A DNA stretch of 23,592 bases from assembly GCA_041660205.1 (NCBI GenBank), contig JBAZWT010000014.1, positions 1 through 23,592 on the forward strand, read 5' to 3'. Below, piece by piece: positions 13,792 through 21,542 of this stretch. The notes under the pieces are model-generated. The model searched no databases. It saw nothing but the letters and a program-made list of their open reading frames with translations, and was not told the origin of the DNA. Both the position numbers and the translations under genes were made by a program. How positions within the stretch are numbered: position 1 is the first letter of the stretch; each line of letters opens with the position of its first letter. Source of the DNA: Candidatus Babeliales bacterium (GTDB lineage Bacteria; Babelota; Babeliae; Babelales; Chromulinivoraceae).

Positions 13792-15993
13792 TTAATCTGG
13801 TTTTTCGATGAGGTCTAATTTTTTTGATATTTCCTTGATACGTGCTTTAAGCTTTGGATCAGAACTATTTTTAGCCTCATAATCTTTAAAGTATGTAAGT
13901 ATTGCGTCTTTATAAGCGTTCATAGATTTTTCATAGCTTAATTTAAGAGCCTCTTGATCGTCAGGATTCATTTCTTTAATAATTTCTGGATTGTATAAAT
14001 TATTGATTGCTTCGAGGTATGGATTAATGATTTCAGATTGAATCTCTTGTTGCGCCGTTGTTCCAGAGATTAAACGTGTTGCATGCCTTGTTGATAACCA
14101 ACCTGTATCTATGATGTCGGGTATATTTGCAAGGCTTGGCTCAAGAATAGCTTCTTTAATTTTTTTGGCATTAATTTGGAAATTCATTAATAATTTTTCT
14201 GAGTGTACTTTAGCATTTTCTTGAGCTTGTTTAGCACTTTCTTGTGATTGCTTCTCAAATCGTTTTTCCATATCAAGCTTTCTAAGTTCTTCTGCTGTAA
14301 TACGTTCTTCTGTTGTAATAGATTTTTCTTCTAAATCAGTTTTTTGTTCTTGATCACTATCAGTATTTTGTTCGTGATCATTTGAAAGTGGTCGGGCAAT
14401 AGAAGCCTTTTGATCAAAGGTAAGTAGTAGTTTTTCTTGATGTTTTAAGGCTTTTGTAATAGCTGAAATTTCTTGAGGATAATCTTTTGTTAAAAATTCA
14501 TAAGCTTGAGTAATTTGAATAAATTTGTCGCTTCCTTTAAAAATAGTTGTATCAGGATGGTATGCAAGTGCTGCTTGATTATAAGCAATCTTAATTGCTC
14601 GAGGAGTTGCTGCTGCGTCAAGGCCTAAAATAGTCAGTGAGTCATTATATTGCTGTTTTAATTCTTGAATGCGAGGAGCAAAGATTTCGGTGTTGGATTT
14701 TTGAACTTGGTCATCAACCTTAGTTATAAGCTGCCCTAAGCTTTGCGGTGATAATGGCTTGTCAACCTGACTAACTAAGCCTTCAAGCTTTTGAGTTGCG
14801 CTGGCAACCGTTGATACTACTTGACTAGCTGCCTCAGGCTCTTCTGGGATTAATGTTTGTTGCGCTGTTTTTAATTGTTCAGTTACGAAATCTTTTTCAG
14901 GTACTGTATTTTTTAAATTATTTATTTGTAAGTCTAGTTCACTTTCAATTGCAGGTATAAGACTTTTATCAAAATGAAAAAAATTGGATGCAATTATATC
15001 TTTTGCCTTAGAATCTGCTGAAAGCTCAATGCCAAAATCGTTTATGTAGTATTTTGCAATAGCCTGCGCAAAAGAATCCTCTGAAATTTTGACGGGGTCA
15101 GATTTTACATGATCCTGATATTGCTTTGTTAAATCATTTTGAGGATTAAATTTTTCCATGTCGATTATATCAAAATGCGTATTCCATTTTTTAGCATCGG
15201 TAAATGTAACGATAACATCAGTTGGTTTTAAAGATCGTTGTAGTTCTTCTGTTATAGTTTCAATTTCTTTTTTGAAGTTTTTTATACGTGCAGCAATAGC
15301 TTTATCAGCATCGGCAGTAGGGTTGTCAATTGAAGAGGAAGGATTGTTTCTGATCTCTTGAATAGATTTACGAAGATTTTTTTCTTGAACGTTTAAATAC
15401 TCGTTAAAAACTTCTTGTTTTTCTTTTGTGCTTAATTTTTTTAAACGTCTTGCGAGTTCTTCATCTTGTGATAAGTCTTCAGGGTTTTCAGATTTATTTT
15501 TTAGTATAAGTTTAATATTCGCTTTGTCGCCCCATGTGGTAAGCCAATCTAAAACTTTTTGTCCCAAACGTTTTGATGATGTTGCTTTTACTTGTGTTGG
15601 ACCTGTGTCTGAAGTTGGCGTTGTACTTTTTGACAAGTCTATTTTTGTGCCGAAGTGCACACGGTCACGTGAAAGAGCTTCTCGTTTTTGGGCTTCTCGA
15701 TCTAATACTGCTTGCTGGAGAGCTTTTTGTTTTTGTGATTCTTGCTCGATTGCCTCTCGTTTTCGAGCTTCTTCTAGATTTATTCTTGCTGTTTCTTGCT
15801 GGAGAGCTTCTCGCTTTTGAGCTTCGATTGCTTCTGTTGTTGCTTTCCTTCTGGCATTATCTGACTCTTGAAATTGACTAAATGAATCCTGTTCATGTAT
15901 TTCTGTGCGTACCGGCAGTGTTGCAAACAGTGCACAGAGCAGTGTGAAAGCTAGCATTGGTAATGATCGGTTATTTTTGGTATTTTTATTCAC
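13792..15993 (-). CDS. PF4: exported protein-family member with a J-domain
   Basis: A 733-residue protein with a GTG start at 15993, supported by AAAAAGGGGCCGAA at the same spacing as in the ATG-starting paralogs. Signal peptide 1-30. Then a charged coiled coil (about 45-112) with repeated AQKREAL units, and the family domain (about 148-370: KLILKNKSENPEDLSQDEEL, LKKLSTKEKQEVFNEY, SLKPTD, DIIDMEKFNPQNDLTKQYQD). Residues about 450-505 form a J-domain: LTILGLDAAATPRAIKIAY, then AYHPD (HPD at 479-481) and FIQITQAYEFLTKD. J-domains stimulate Hsp70 ATPase activity. A long helical C-terminus (about 510-733) follows. Terminator downstream, family promoter upstream. Role unknown; the J-domain call rests on the HPD and the helix pattern. 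Confidence 0.85.
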   Translation of the reverse strand: MNKNTKNNRSLPMLAFTLLCALFATLPVRTEIHEQDSFSQFQESDNARRKATTEAIEAQKREALQQETARINLEEARKREAIEQESQKQKALQQAVLDREAQKREALSRDRVHFGTKIDLSKSTTPTSDTGPTQVKATSSKRLGQKVLDWLTTWGDKANIKLILKNKSENPEDLSQDEELARRLKKLSTKEKQEVFNEYLNVQEKNLRKSIQEIRNNPSSSIDNPTADADKAIAARIKNFKKEIETITEELQRSLKPTDVIVTFTDAKKWNTHFDIIDMEKFNPQNDLTKQYQDHVKSDPVKISEDSFAQAIAKYYINDFGIELSADSKAKDIIASNFFHFDKSLIPAIESELDLQINNLKNTVPEKDFVTEQLKTAQQTLIPEEPEAASQVVSTVASATQKLEGLVSQVDKPLSPQSLGQLITKVDDQVQKSNTEIFAPRIQELKQQYNDSLTILGLDAAATPRAIKIAYNQAALAYHPDTTIFKGSDKFIQITQAYEFLTKDYPQEISAITKALKHQEKLLLTFDQKASIARPLSNDHEQNTDSDQEQKTDLEEKSITTEERITAEELRKLDMEKRFEKQSQESAKQAQENAKVHSEKLLMNFQINAKKIKEAILEPSLANIPDIIDTGWLSTRHATRLISGTTAQQEIQSEIINPYLEAINNLYNPEIIKEMNPDDQEALKLSYEKSMNAYKDAILTYFKDYEAKNSSDPKLKARIKEISKKLDLIEKPD
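14479..14646 (-). other. J-domain coding segment within PF4
   Basis: This encodes about residues 450-505 of PF4. The helix II-like stretch TPRAIKIAYNQAALAY precedes HPD (codons at 14551-14559), followed by KFIQITQAYEFL, matching the helix III pattern KFxxIxxAYexL of DnaJ-type domains. Confidence 0.8.
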
Positions 15994-16035
15994 TTCGGCC
16001 CCTTTTTATCATATTTTTACGCATGTCATTTTTTA

Positions 16036-16065
16036 ATTGTGCCGTAAGGGTATTCTTGCTTGCAA
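16036..16065 (-). promoter_or_regulatory. Family promoter of PF4
   Basis: On the minus strand: TTGCAA (16060-16065), an 18-nt spacer, then CACAAT (16036-16041), preceded by TTACGG as in PF3 and PF5. Confidence 0.65.
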
Positions 16066-16107
16066 GAGTTTTTGCATGTAAGTGGCATGAAGTCACTGTA
16101 AAATACT

Positions 16108-16133
16108 AAAGGGCACCCGTTTGGATGCCCTTT
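16108..16133 (-). terminator. Terminator of PF5
   Basis: AAAGGGCACCC (16108-16118), loop GTTT, GGATGCCCTTT (16123-16133), 39 nt past the PF5 stop. On the minus strand AGTATTTT follows. It differs from the PF4 terminator only in the loop. Confidence 0.8.
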
Positions 16134-16172
16134 ATCGTAATGTATGACTTGTTTAAAGTTGAAGATTCTTAA

Positions 16173-18596
16173 TTATTTTTTGCTTGATTTTCCTTCTTCT
16201 CCCAAAGGTTGCATCGTCCCAAAGTCTACTGCTGAACTAGGTTCTTTTGTTGCTCTTGCGAGCGATACAGGTTTCCCCATGCCTCTTCCTTTAACTACTA
16301 GTTTTTGCTGTATCTTATTAGATAATGCTTCAGTAGAATTTTCTACAGCAGTTATTTGTTCTTTTCCTTGCTCAGGTACGGAAATGTTTTCTTCTTCTAC
16401 TTTTCCTTTAAAATCAAGCAGTAATTGCTCTTGTCCTTGGATAGCATCAACTATTGCTTGAACACTATTTTGATCTTTCAAAATATCGCGAGCATTAGAT
16501 AATTCTTTAAAAGTGTTTTCTGCTGTTACTCTTTCTTCAACAGATAACTGTATTACCTTTGGTGAATTTGGACTAAGATCAATAGATTTCACTCTAAAGA
16601 AACGATCAAGAGCCCGAAGATCATCAAACCTTCCAGTGTATCCTGATTTGATATATGTCTGCTGTGCGTTAGCAATTTCTTGAGCGGATTTTTGTAGCAT
16701 GGTATTTGATTGCTGCAGGGTAGCTGTTAGATCCTGGATAGATTGAGAACTGTTTTCTGGGCTAAGATTTGCAACTAATTCTTCTGCCTTTGCGAGACGT
16801 TCTTGTTCTTGTGCTATTTTTTCTTTAAATTCTTGCATCATTTGTGTTATTTCTTCGTGTTGTGCAAGGGTTTTTGCTTCTCGTAAGTAAGCTTCTTCCT
16901 TTGGTAGATCTTGTAGCTCGATAGCGGTTTGTTTTCCTACTTGTTCTTTTAGCGCTAGTTTTGCTTCTTTTGCTATTGCGCTTAGTCGTTCCTGTCTGCT
17001 TTTTGGTGCCATTGCCTCTCCTGTTGCTGCCGCTTTTTCTTGTGTTTTTGCGACTTTGAAAAGTTCGTCTAAGTTTGCTGTTCCTGTAGACTTAGCTGAT
17101 TTTTCTGCTGGTCCAAATATATCATCCATAGCTTGTGCTGCTTGTATTTCCGCTGCAGTTATTTTTTTAGTTAACATTGCGTCAAAAGCATTTAAGGTAG
17201 CTTCATTGCTAGTTCTTTTAGCAGTACGTGACACTTCAAGTAAAATAAAATCTCGAAGTGATGAATCGATATCATTCCATGGTTTACCATCAGTTATTGT
17301 TTCTATATGGTCAGCGAGTGATACTCGTGAGTTGTTGTTTACAGCTGAAGTAATTTTATCTGCATAGTATTCTGAAACAGCTGTAGTTAAAGAGTCTTGT
17401 GTAATTCTGACGTCACCAGATTTTATAAGATCATCGAATTGATTTTCTAGTGGCTGCGTAGGATCAATTTTTGACATGTCGATTACTTCAAATCGAATAT
17501 TTGTTCCGTCAGCTTTTGCAGACGTAGCAAGAACTTCGGTTGGTTTTAAAGATCGTTTCATTTCTGCTGTTATTGCGTCAATTTCATTTTGAAAATTAGC
17601 TTTTGCTGTTGAAATAGCTTGAGCATCAGCGTTGGTATCTACTGGATACTCGCTAATTTTTGCGACACGATCATTGAATTTAGTTCTTTGAATATCCATC
17701 CACGCATTAAATGCTTCTTGTTTATCTTTTGCGCTTAATTTTTTTAAATGTTCTGCAAGTTTTTTATCTTGAGACCTGTCAGTAGGATTTTCCGCTTTGT
17801 CTTGAAGTATAGATTTAGCACGGTATTTAGACCACCATGAATTAAGGTTGTCAACAGCTTTGCTTACAGCTTTACCAAAACCGTCTCTTAAATTTTTAGC
17901 GCCATCTGTAAACGTTTGAAACATACTTTTTGTTACAGTTGGGGCTACTGTTTCTGTTGGAATTGAAGCTTTTTCTATTCCTGAAGTTTCCCCTCTTGCA
18001 AGTCTTTCTCTTGAAAAGTGATCATCAGCTGAAAGTGGGACGCTTTCTCCAAAGCGTGGAAGTGCGACGCCATCAGCTGGAAGTGAAGCTTGAGGTACGG
18101 ATTCTCTTGCTTTTTGCGCTGCTTCTTGAGCTGTTTGTTTAGTGAGTTCTATTGCTTTTTCTATTCTACTAATTTCTGCTTCTGTTCGAGCTAGTTTTGC
18201 GTCACGTGTTTTTTGTGTTAAATCTCTTTCTACTTTTACGGCCTGAATGTCTTCTTCTAATTTAGCTAGTTTTCTATCTCTAGCTTCTTGTATTGATTTT
18301 CTTTCAGCGTCAGCATTTTTTTGTTGTGCTTTTTCTAATTCATTTTGTCTAGCTATTCTTGCAGCTCTAGCTTGTTTTGTTTGTTCTTCTTCTTGAGCTT
18401 TTTTATCTCTTGCTTCTTGATCGGCTGTTTTTTGCATTTCTTTGTCGCCTTCATTAGAAGATAAATCTGATGTTCTTCTTGATCTTGGTGCTGGTTCACC
18501 ATCCATTGCAAACATCGGCAGTGTTGCAAAAAGGGCACACAGCATGGTAAACGCTAGCGTTGGTAACGCTCGGTGTTTTTTGATATTTTTATTCAT
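16173..18596 (-). CDS. PF5: largest exported protein-family member
   Basis: An 807-residue protein. Signal peptide 1-30 (LPTLAFTMLCALFATLPMFA) with AAGGGACC upstream of the ATG. Residues about 55-165 are a charged coiled coil with RDxKLA-type repeats. A Ser/Pro-rich linker leads to the family domain (about 250-460: WWSKYRAKSIL, AENPTDRSQDKKLAEHLKKL, SAKDKQEAFNAWMDIQ, SLKPTEVL, VIDMSKIDPTQPL, SEYYADKI). A second helical region covers about 480-650. Residues about 660-730 align with the PF4 segment that contains its J-domain helix III and what follows (TFKELSNARDIL; GQEQLLLDF versus HQEKLLLTF), but there is no HPD. A Lys/Gly-rich tail ends the protein. It is the third gene in the tandem PF3-PF4-PF5 array. 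Function unknown. Confidence 0.85.
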   Translation of the reverse strand: MNKNIKKHRALPTLAFTMLCALFATLPMFAMDGEPAPRSRRTSDLSSNEGDKEMQKTADQEARDKKAQEEEQTKQARAARIARQNELEKAQQKNADAERKSIQEARDRKLAKLEEDIQAVKVERDLTQKTRDAKLARTEAEISRIEKAIELTKQTAQEAAQKARESVPQASLPADGVALPRFGESVPLSADDHFSRERLARGETSGIEKASIPTETVAPTVTKSMFQTFTDGAKNLRDGFGKAVSKAVDNLNSWWSKYRAKSILQDKAENPTDRSQDKKLAEHLKKLSAKDKQEAFNAWMDIQRTKFNDRVAKISEYPVDTNADAQAISTAKANFQNEIDAITAEMKRSLKPTEVLATSAKADGTNIRFEVIDMSKIDPTQPLENQFDDLIKSGDVRITQDSLTTAVSEYYADKITSAVNNNSRVSLADHIETITDGKPWNDIDSSLRDFILLEVSRTAKRTSNEATLNAFDAMLTKKITAAEIQAAQAMDDIFGPAEKSAKSTGTANLDELFKVAKTQEKAAATGEAMAPKSRQERLSAIAKEAKLALKEQVGKQTAIELQDLPKEEAYLREAKTLAQHEEITQMMQEFKEKIAQEQERLAKAEELVANLSPENSSQSIQDLTATLQQSNTMLQKSAQEIANAQQTYIKSGYTGRFDDLRALDRFFRVKSIDLSPNSPKVIQLSVEERVTAENTFKELSNARDILKDQNSVQAIVDAIQGQEQLLLDFKGKVEEENISVPEQGKEQITAVENSTEALSNKIQQKLVVKGRGMGKPVSLARATKEPSSAVDFGTMQPLGEEGKSSKK

Positions 18597-18901
18597 TTTC
18601 GGTCCCTTTTTAAATCGTATTTTATAAATTATTGAAAATATAATTTCTTACATTCTGCCGTAAACGTAGATCGGCTTGCAAGAGTTTGATGAAACCTGTA
18701 AGCAAAATTCAGGATAGATCGCTTGCTTGAAGTGTGTTACATGAACCTTTTTCTCTTGCCTCGGTAGCCTTTAAATCTTCAAAAAAGCTTTTACGACCGT
18801 AGGTAAAAATTTAATAGAAAAATTATAAAGCCTGTGGTAGCTTGCTGTGATTAAATTGCACGATGGTGTGCACAAAGTTTTACCTTATAAGGAGTTTTAA
18901 C
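18597..18901. other. Divergent intergenic region between PF5 and the small exported protein
   Basis: The left part holds the PF5 leader and promoter. The right part (18690-18900) must hold the promoter of the gene starting at 18902, but I see no convincing -35/-10 pair. TGCAC...GTGCA arms at 18856-18872 could be an operator or chance. No further gene is visible. Confidence 0.4.
18652..18681 (-). promoter_or_regulatory. Family promoter of PF5
   Basis: On the minus strand: TTGCAA (18676-18681), an 18-nt spacer, then CAGAAT (18652-18657), with TTACGG directly upstream of the -10-like element. Confidence 0.65.
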
Positions 18902-19420
18902 ATGGTAAAAGTTCAAAAAAATTCAATGGTTTTAGCTGCAGTTGTATGTTTTGTTGGTCAAGCTCAAGCGATGAATTTGGACACAGCAAAAGGATTAGCA
19001 GCAACTTCAGTAGCACTGTGCGCAGTTGATTCAGTACGCGACATAGTGAAAGCAAGATCAGTTAAATTAAGCAATTTGCCTTTCGGTATTCAAAATGAAG
19101 TAAGACCTACAGAAGTAGCAGAAATCAATCTTAATGTTCCAACTTGTGCTTTCAATGAACAAACTGGTCACATAGATAAAAAAACTATTTCTGTACCAAC
19201 GGTTGATGTAGCAGCATCAAAAAATTTCTTAGGTTTGAGAGTTGGTCACGTAAAAGCTGGTGTGCATTTCCCTATAAACGGCTCAGCTTTATCAAAAATT
19301 TTAGCAACTGAAGCGCACGTTGAAGGCGTTAACGTAGAAACAGTTTTAAAAGTTGGCGCAGCGTACCTTGCTTACACTCAATTACTTCCAAAAGTAGTTG
19401 CAAAAGTAACAGGTAAATAG
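18902..19420 (+). CDS. Small exported protein of unknown function
   Basis: A 172-residue protein. The ATG at 18902 is chosen because AAGGAG lies 7 nt upstream; a frame-start 13 codons earlier has no RBS. Residues 1-23 form a signal peptide ending AQA. The mature protein is mostly uncharged, with Ala/Val-rich helices near both ends (TAKGLAATSVALCAV; VLKVGAAYLAYTQLLPKVVA) and a probable beta-rich middle (about 50-125, with two Cys). The terminal helices could associate with membrane. No family recognised. The gene is followed by a strong terminator, so it is probably monocistronic. The strong RBS and compact layout suggest good expression, which is inference. Confidence 0.8.
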   Translation: MVKVQKNSMVLAAVVCFVGQAQAMNLDTAKGLAATSVALCAVDSVRDIVKARSVKLSNLPFGIQNEVRPTEVAEINLNVPTCAFNEQTGHIDKKTISVPTVDVAASKNFLGLRVGHVKAGVHFPINGSALSKILATEAHVEGVNVETVLKVGAAYLAYTQLLPKVVAKVTGK

Positions 19421-19450
19421 TTGCCAAGGTAACAAAATATCAATTGATCT

Positions 19451-19482
19451 AAAGAAGGTTGCCATGTGGTGACCTTCTTTTA
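19451..19482 (+). terminator. Rho-independent terminator of the small exported protein gene
   Basis: Arms AAAGAAGGTTGCC (19451-19463) and GGTGACCTTCTTT (19468-19480) make a 13-bp stem with two G-T pairs and a 4-nt loop, followed by a short T-run. Confidence 0.88.
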
Positions 19483-19530
19483 TGTAAAGAGAGTTATTTA
19501 AAGAGCTTTACATTTTAAGGAGTTTTAGCA

Positions 19531-20271
19531 ATGAATCAAGATCCGCAGAACAATAGTCCACTGAATCAAGGTCCGCTAAGCAGAAACATTCACAATATTC
19601 GTTTATCATATCATCATTCCTGTGCAAAAATGATGTGGATGACCTTTGTGTCGATATTTCAAATTTTATACGCACATCTCACATTAAGAAAAATCAAAAA
19701 ACCGATAGTCACTTTTTTTGGTGGGCACCAGCTCCCAGGTAGTTCTTTGCCGTATGGGCAAGCAGCAGAAGAAATAGCCTACCGTTTGGCCAAATGTGAC
19801 ATGATGATCATGACAGGTGGCGGCGGTGGGATTATGCAAAAAGCTTTGGATGGCACCATCCGTGCTCAAAAAGAAACGGGCGAAAAAATGTGCATCGGTA
19901 TTTCGGTACAAGGTTTAAATGAAGGTGCAAAAAATCAACAATCATTTTATTTGTCATACATCACAATGCGAACATTTTTTGCCCGCAAATGGGTACTGAT
20001 GAGTTTTTCACATGTGTTTTTCTTTTTTCCTGGCGGCTTTGGCATGCTTGATGAATTTATGGAAATTATGACACTGCTTAAAACCAGCAAACTTGATAAA
20101 CGTAAAATCGTTTTATACGGCAGTGAGTATTGGAAAGGATTTTTTGCATGGGCGAGCCGTGAAATGATTGAACGTGGTTTTTCGGACCGCATCGAAATGG
20201 ATTATTTTGTGCTGGTTGATTCAGTTGAAGAGGCTGCAGTCCAATTAAAAACATGCTGTGGATGTCGATAA
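19531..20271 (+). CDS. LOG-family (Rossmann-fold, lysine decarboxylase-like) protein
   Basis: A 246-residue protein. LOG proteins bind nucleotides and many cleave nucleoside 5'-monophosphates to a free base and ribose phosphate (phosphoribohydrolase, used for cytokinin activation in plants). The nucleotide-binding TGGGGGIM (residues 95-102), the RK pair (152-153) and PGGFGMLDEFMEIMT (167-181) follow the family order. The usual PGGxGTxxE has Met in place of Thr here, while Glu175 is kept. An N-terminal extension (about 1-55) contains a hydrophobic stretch, WMTFVSIFQILYAHL. AAGGAG precedes the ATG. The gene converges on PF6 with only 11 nt between the stop codons. Substrate unknown; bacterial homologs are often misnamed lysine decarboxylases. 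Confidence 0.88.
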   Translation: MNQDPQNNSPLNQGPLSRNIHNIRLSYHHSCAKMMWMTFVSIFQILYAHLTLRKIKKPIVTFFGGHQLPGSSLPYGQAAEEIAYRLAKCDMMIMTGGGGGIMQKALDGTIRAQKETGEKMCIGISVQGLNEGAKNQQSFYLSYITMRTFFARKWVLMSFSHVFFFFPGGFGMLDEFMEIMTLLKTSKLDKRKIVLYGSEYWKGFFAWASREMIERGFSDRIEMDYFVLVDSVEEAAVQLKTCCGCR

Positions 20272-20282
20272 AAGGTGATTGT

Positions 20283-21368
20283 TTATTTCGAAGCTGGTTT
20301 TGCATTAAAATATGTAGTTAAAACTGTTTCAGCTTTTTTTATACTTTCCAATGTTAAAGCTTTAGTTTTTGGATCTAGTTCTGCAGTTGTAAGCGCAGCT
20401 TCTTTTTCGGTAACTGCAGCAGTAATAGCCTCTACCTCATCAAGATCTGAATCATATTTTTTATTTGGATCTAATCCAAGAGATGTAAATGCATTGGCGA
20501 CTACTTCTTTCTCGCTGAGTATTTTAAAATTAAAGCTTAAAGTTTCGCCAGAAGTAACGAGTTCTTCTCCTGGTTTTAAAGAGTTGGTTAACTCAGCTTC
20601 TATAGTTTTTATGTTTTTTTGGAGCTTTAACAATTCTGCTCTAGCTCTCTGAACACGCCTAGAGCGATTCTCAGGGTTTATTGTTATATTTTCAACCTTA
20701 TCTATATTTTTAATATTATTATTATATTTTTTTATTTGTTCTTTTACCAATTCTTTAAATGCGTCCTGTCTAACTTTTGCATTTAATTCTTTTAAATGTT
20801 CTGCAAGTTTTATATCTTCGGGATTATTCATATCTAATACTTTAGGCTTGTCTTCAGGGTTTTTAATTTTATCTCTAAGTATAGATTTAGCTTTGTATTT
20901 ACTGAATTTGTCAGTGATTTGTTCTTTAAACCAAGACGTTATCCAATCCTTAGCTTTTTGAACCATGCTTCTAGAGTCTATTTTTTCAAATTCACTACTT
21001 GTAAATTTTGACGCTGCTGTAGGCTTTTGAGCTTTTCCTGGTTCTTCAGTTGCATCAGGTTGTTTATTCTCATCAAGGCGAACGCTGCCGCGTTGGCTTG
21101 TAGTTTTTGCTTGAGTAGTTGTTTTTTTAACAGGTTGGTTATCGTCATCTGGTAAATTAAATGTTACTTTTCTGGATTTTTTTTGAGCAGCTTTACGCGT
21201 AGCTTCATTTTTTTCTCGATCTTCTTTTTGCTCAAGAGTTTCTTTAGGGGCTTCAGTTTGTTTTGCAATGTCTACTGGTTCAGATTCATCATGCATTGCA
21301 TGCACAGGTAGTGCGACAAATAACGAACAGAATGCTATCAGCGATAGGTAGTTTTTAATTTTATTCAT
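20283..21368 (-). CDS. PF6: exported protein-family member with half a domain
   Basis: A 361-residue protein. The ATG at 21368 (MNKIKNYLSLIAFCSLFVALPVHA; signal peptide 1-24) has GAGAGG just upstream; the open frame runs 41 codons further up, across the promoter, without RBS support. A charged low-complexity region (about 28-125) precedes the N-terminal half of the family domain (about 138-285: WITSWFKEQ, KYKAKSILRDKIKNPED, AEHLKELNAK, SLKPGEEL, FNFKIL). The second half, with the DMSKIDPTQPL and YYADKV motifs, is missing. It is replaced by a short helical tail (about 290-361). Family promoter at 21408-21437. Function unknown. Confidence 0.83.
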   Translation of the reverse strand: MNKIKNYLSLIAFCSLFVALPVHAMHDESEPVDIAKQTEAPKETLEQKEDREKNEATRKAAQKKSRKVTFNLPDDDNQPVKKTTTQAKTTSQRGSVRLDENKQPDATEEPGKAQKPTAASKFTSSEFEKIDSRSMVQKAKDWITSWFKEQITDKFSKYKAKSILRDKIKNPEDKPKVLDMNNPEDIKLAEHLKELNAKVRQDAFKELVKEQIKKYNNNIKNIDKVENITINPENRSRRVQRARAELLKLQKNIKTIEAELTNSLKPGEELVTSGETLSFNFKILSEKEVVANAFTSLGLDPNKKYDSDLDEVEAITAAVTEKEAALTTAELDPKTKALTLESIKKAETVLTTYFNAKPASK

Positions 21369-21407
21369 GAAAACCTCTCTGTGAGCGCTCAACAAATTTA
21401 TTTTTTC

Positions 21408-21437
21408 AGTGTGCGCAATGCATGAATATTTTTGCAA
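21408..21437 (-). promoter_or_regulatory. Family promoter of PF6
   Basis: On the minus strand: TTGCAA (21432-21437), an 18-nt spacer, then CACACT (21408-21413). Confidence 0.55.
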
Positions 21438-21542
21438 TAGTTTTAAAGTTGATAGGTCACATTTGCGCAAAGGGTATGCAATCTGTATCATTGATTAATA
21501 TCTGTGATTAATATCTGTATCCGTTTTGACCTGAAAGAATCT

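Noticed and set aside
15428..15881. Plus-strand frames of 102-130 codons, Cys/Ser- or Leu-rich
   Set aside because: They mirror the charged coiled-coil coding of PF4 on the opposite strand; the composition is a by-product of Glu/Arg/Gln-rich codons.
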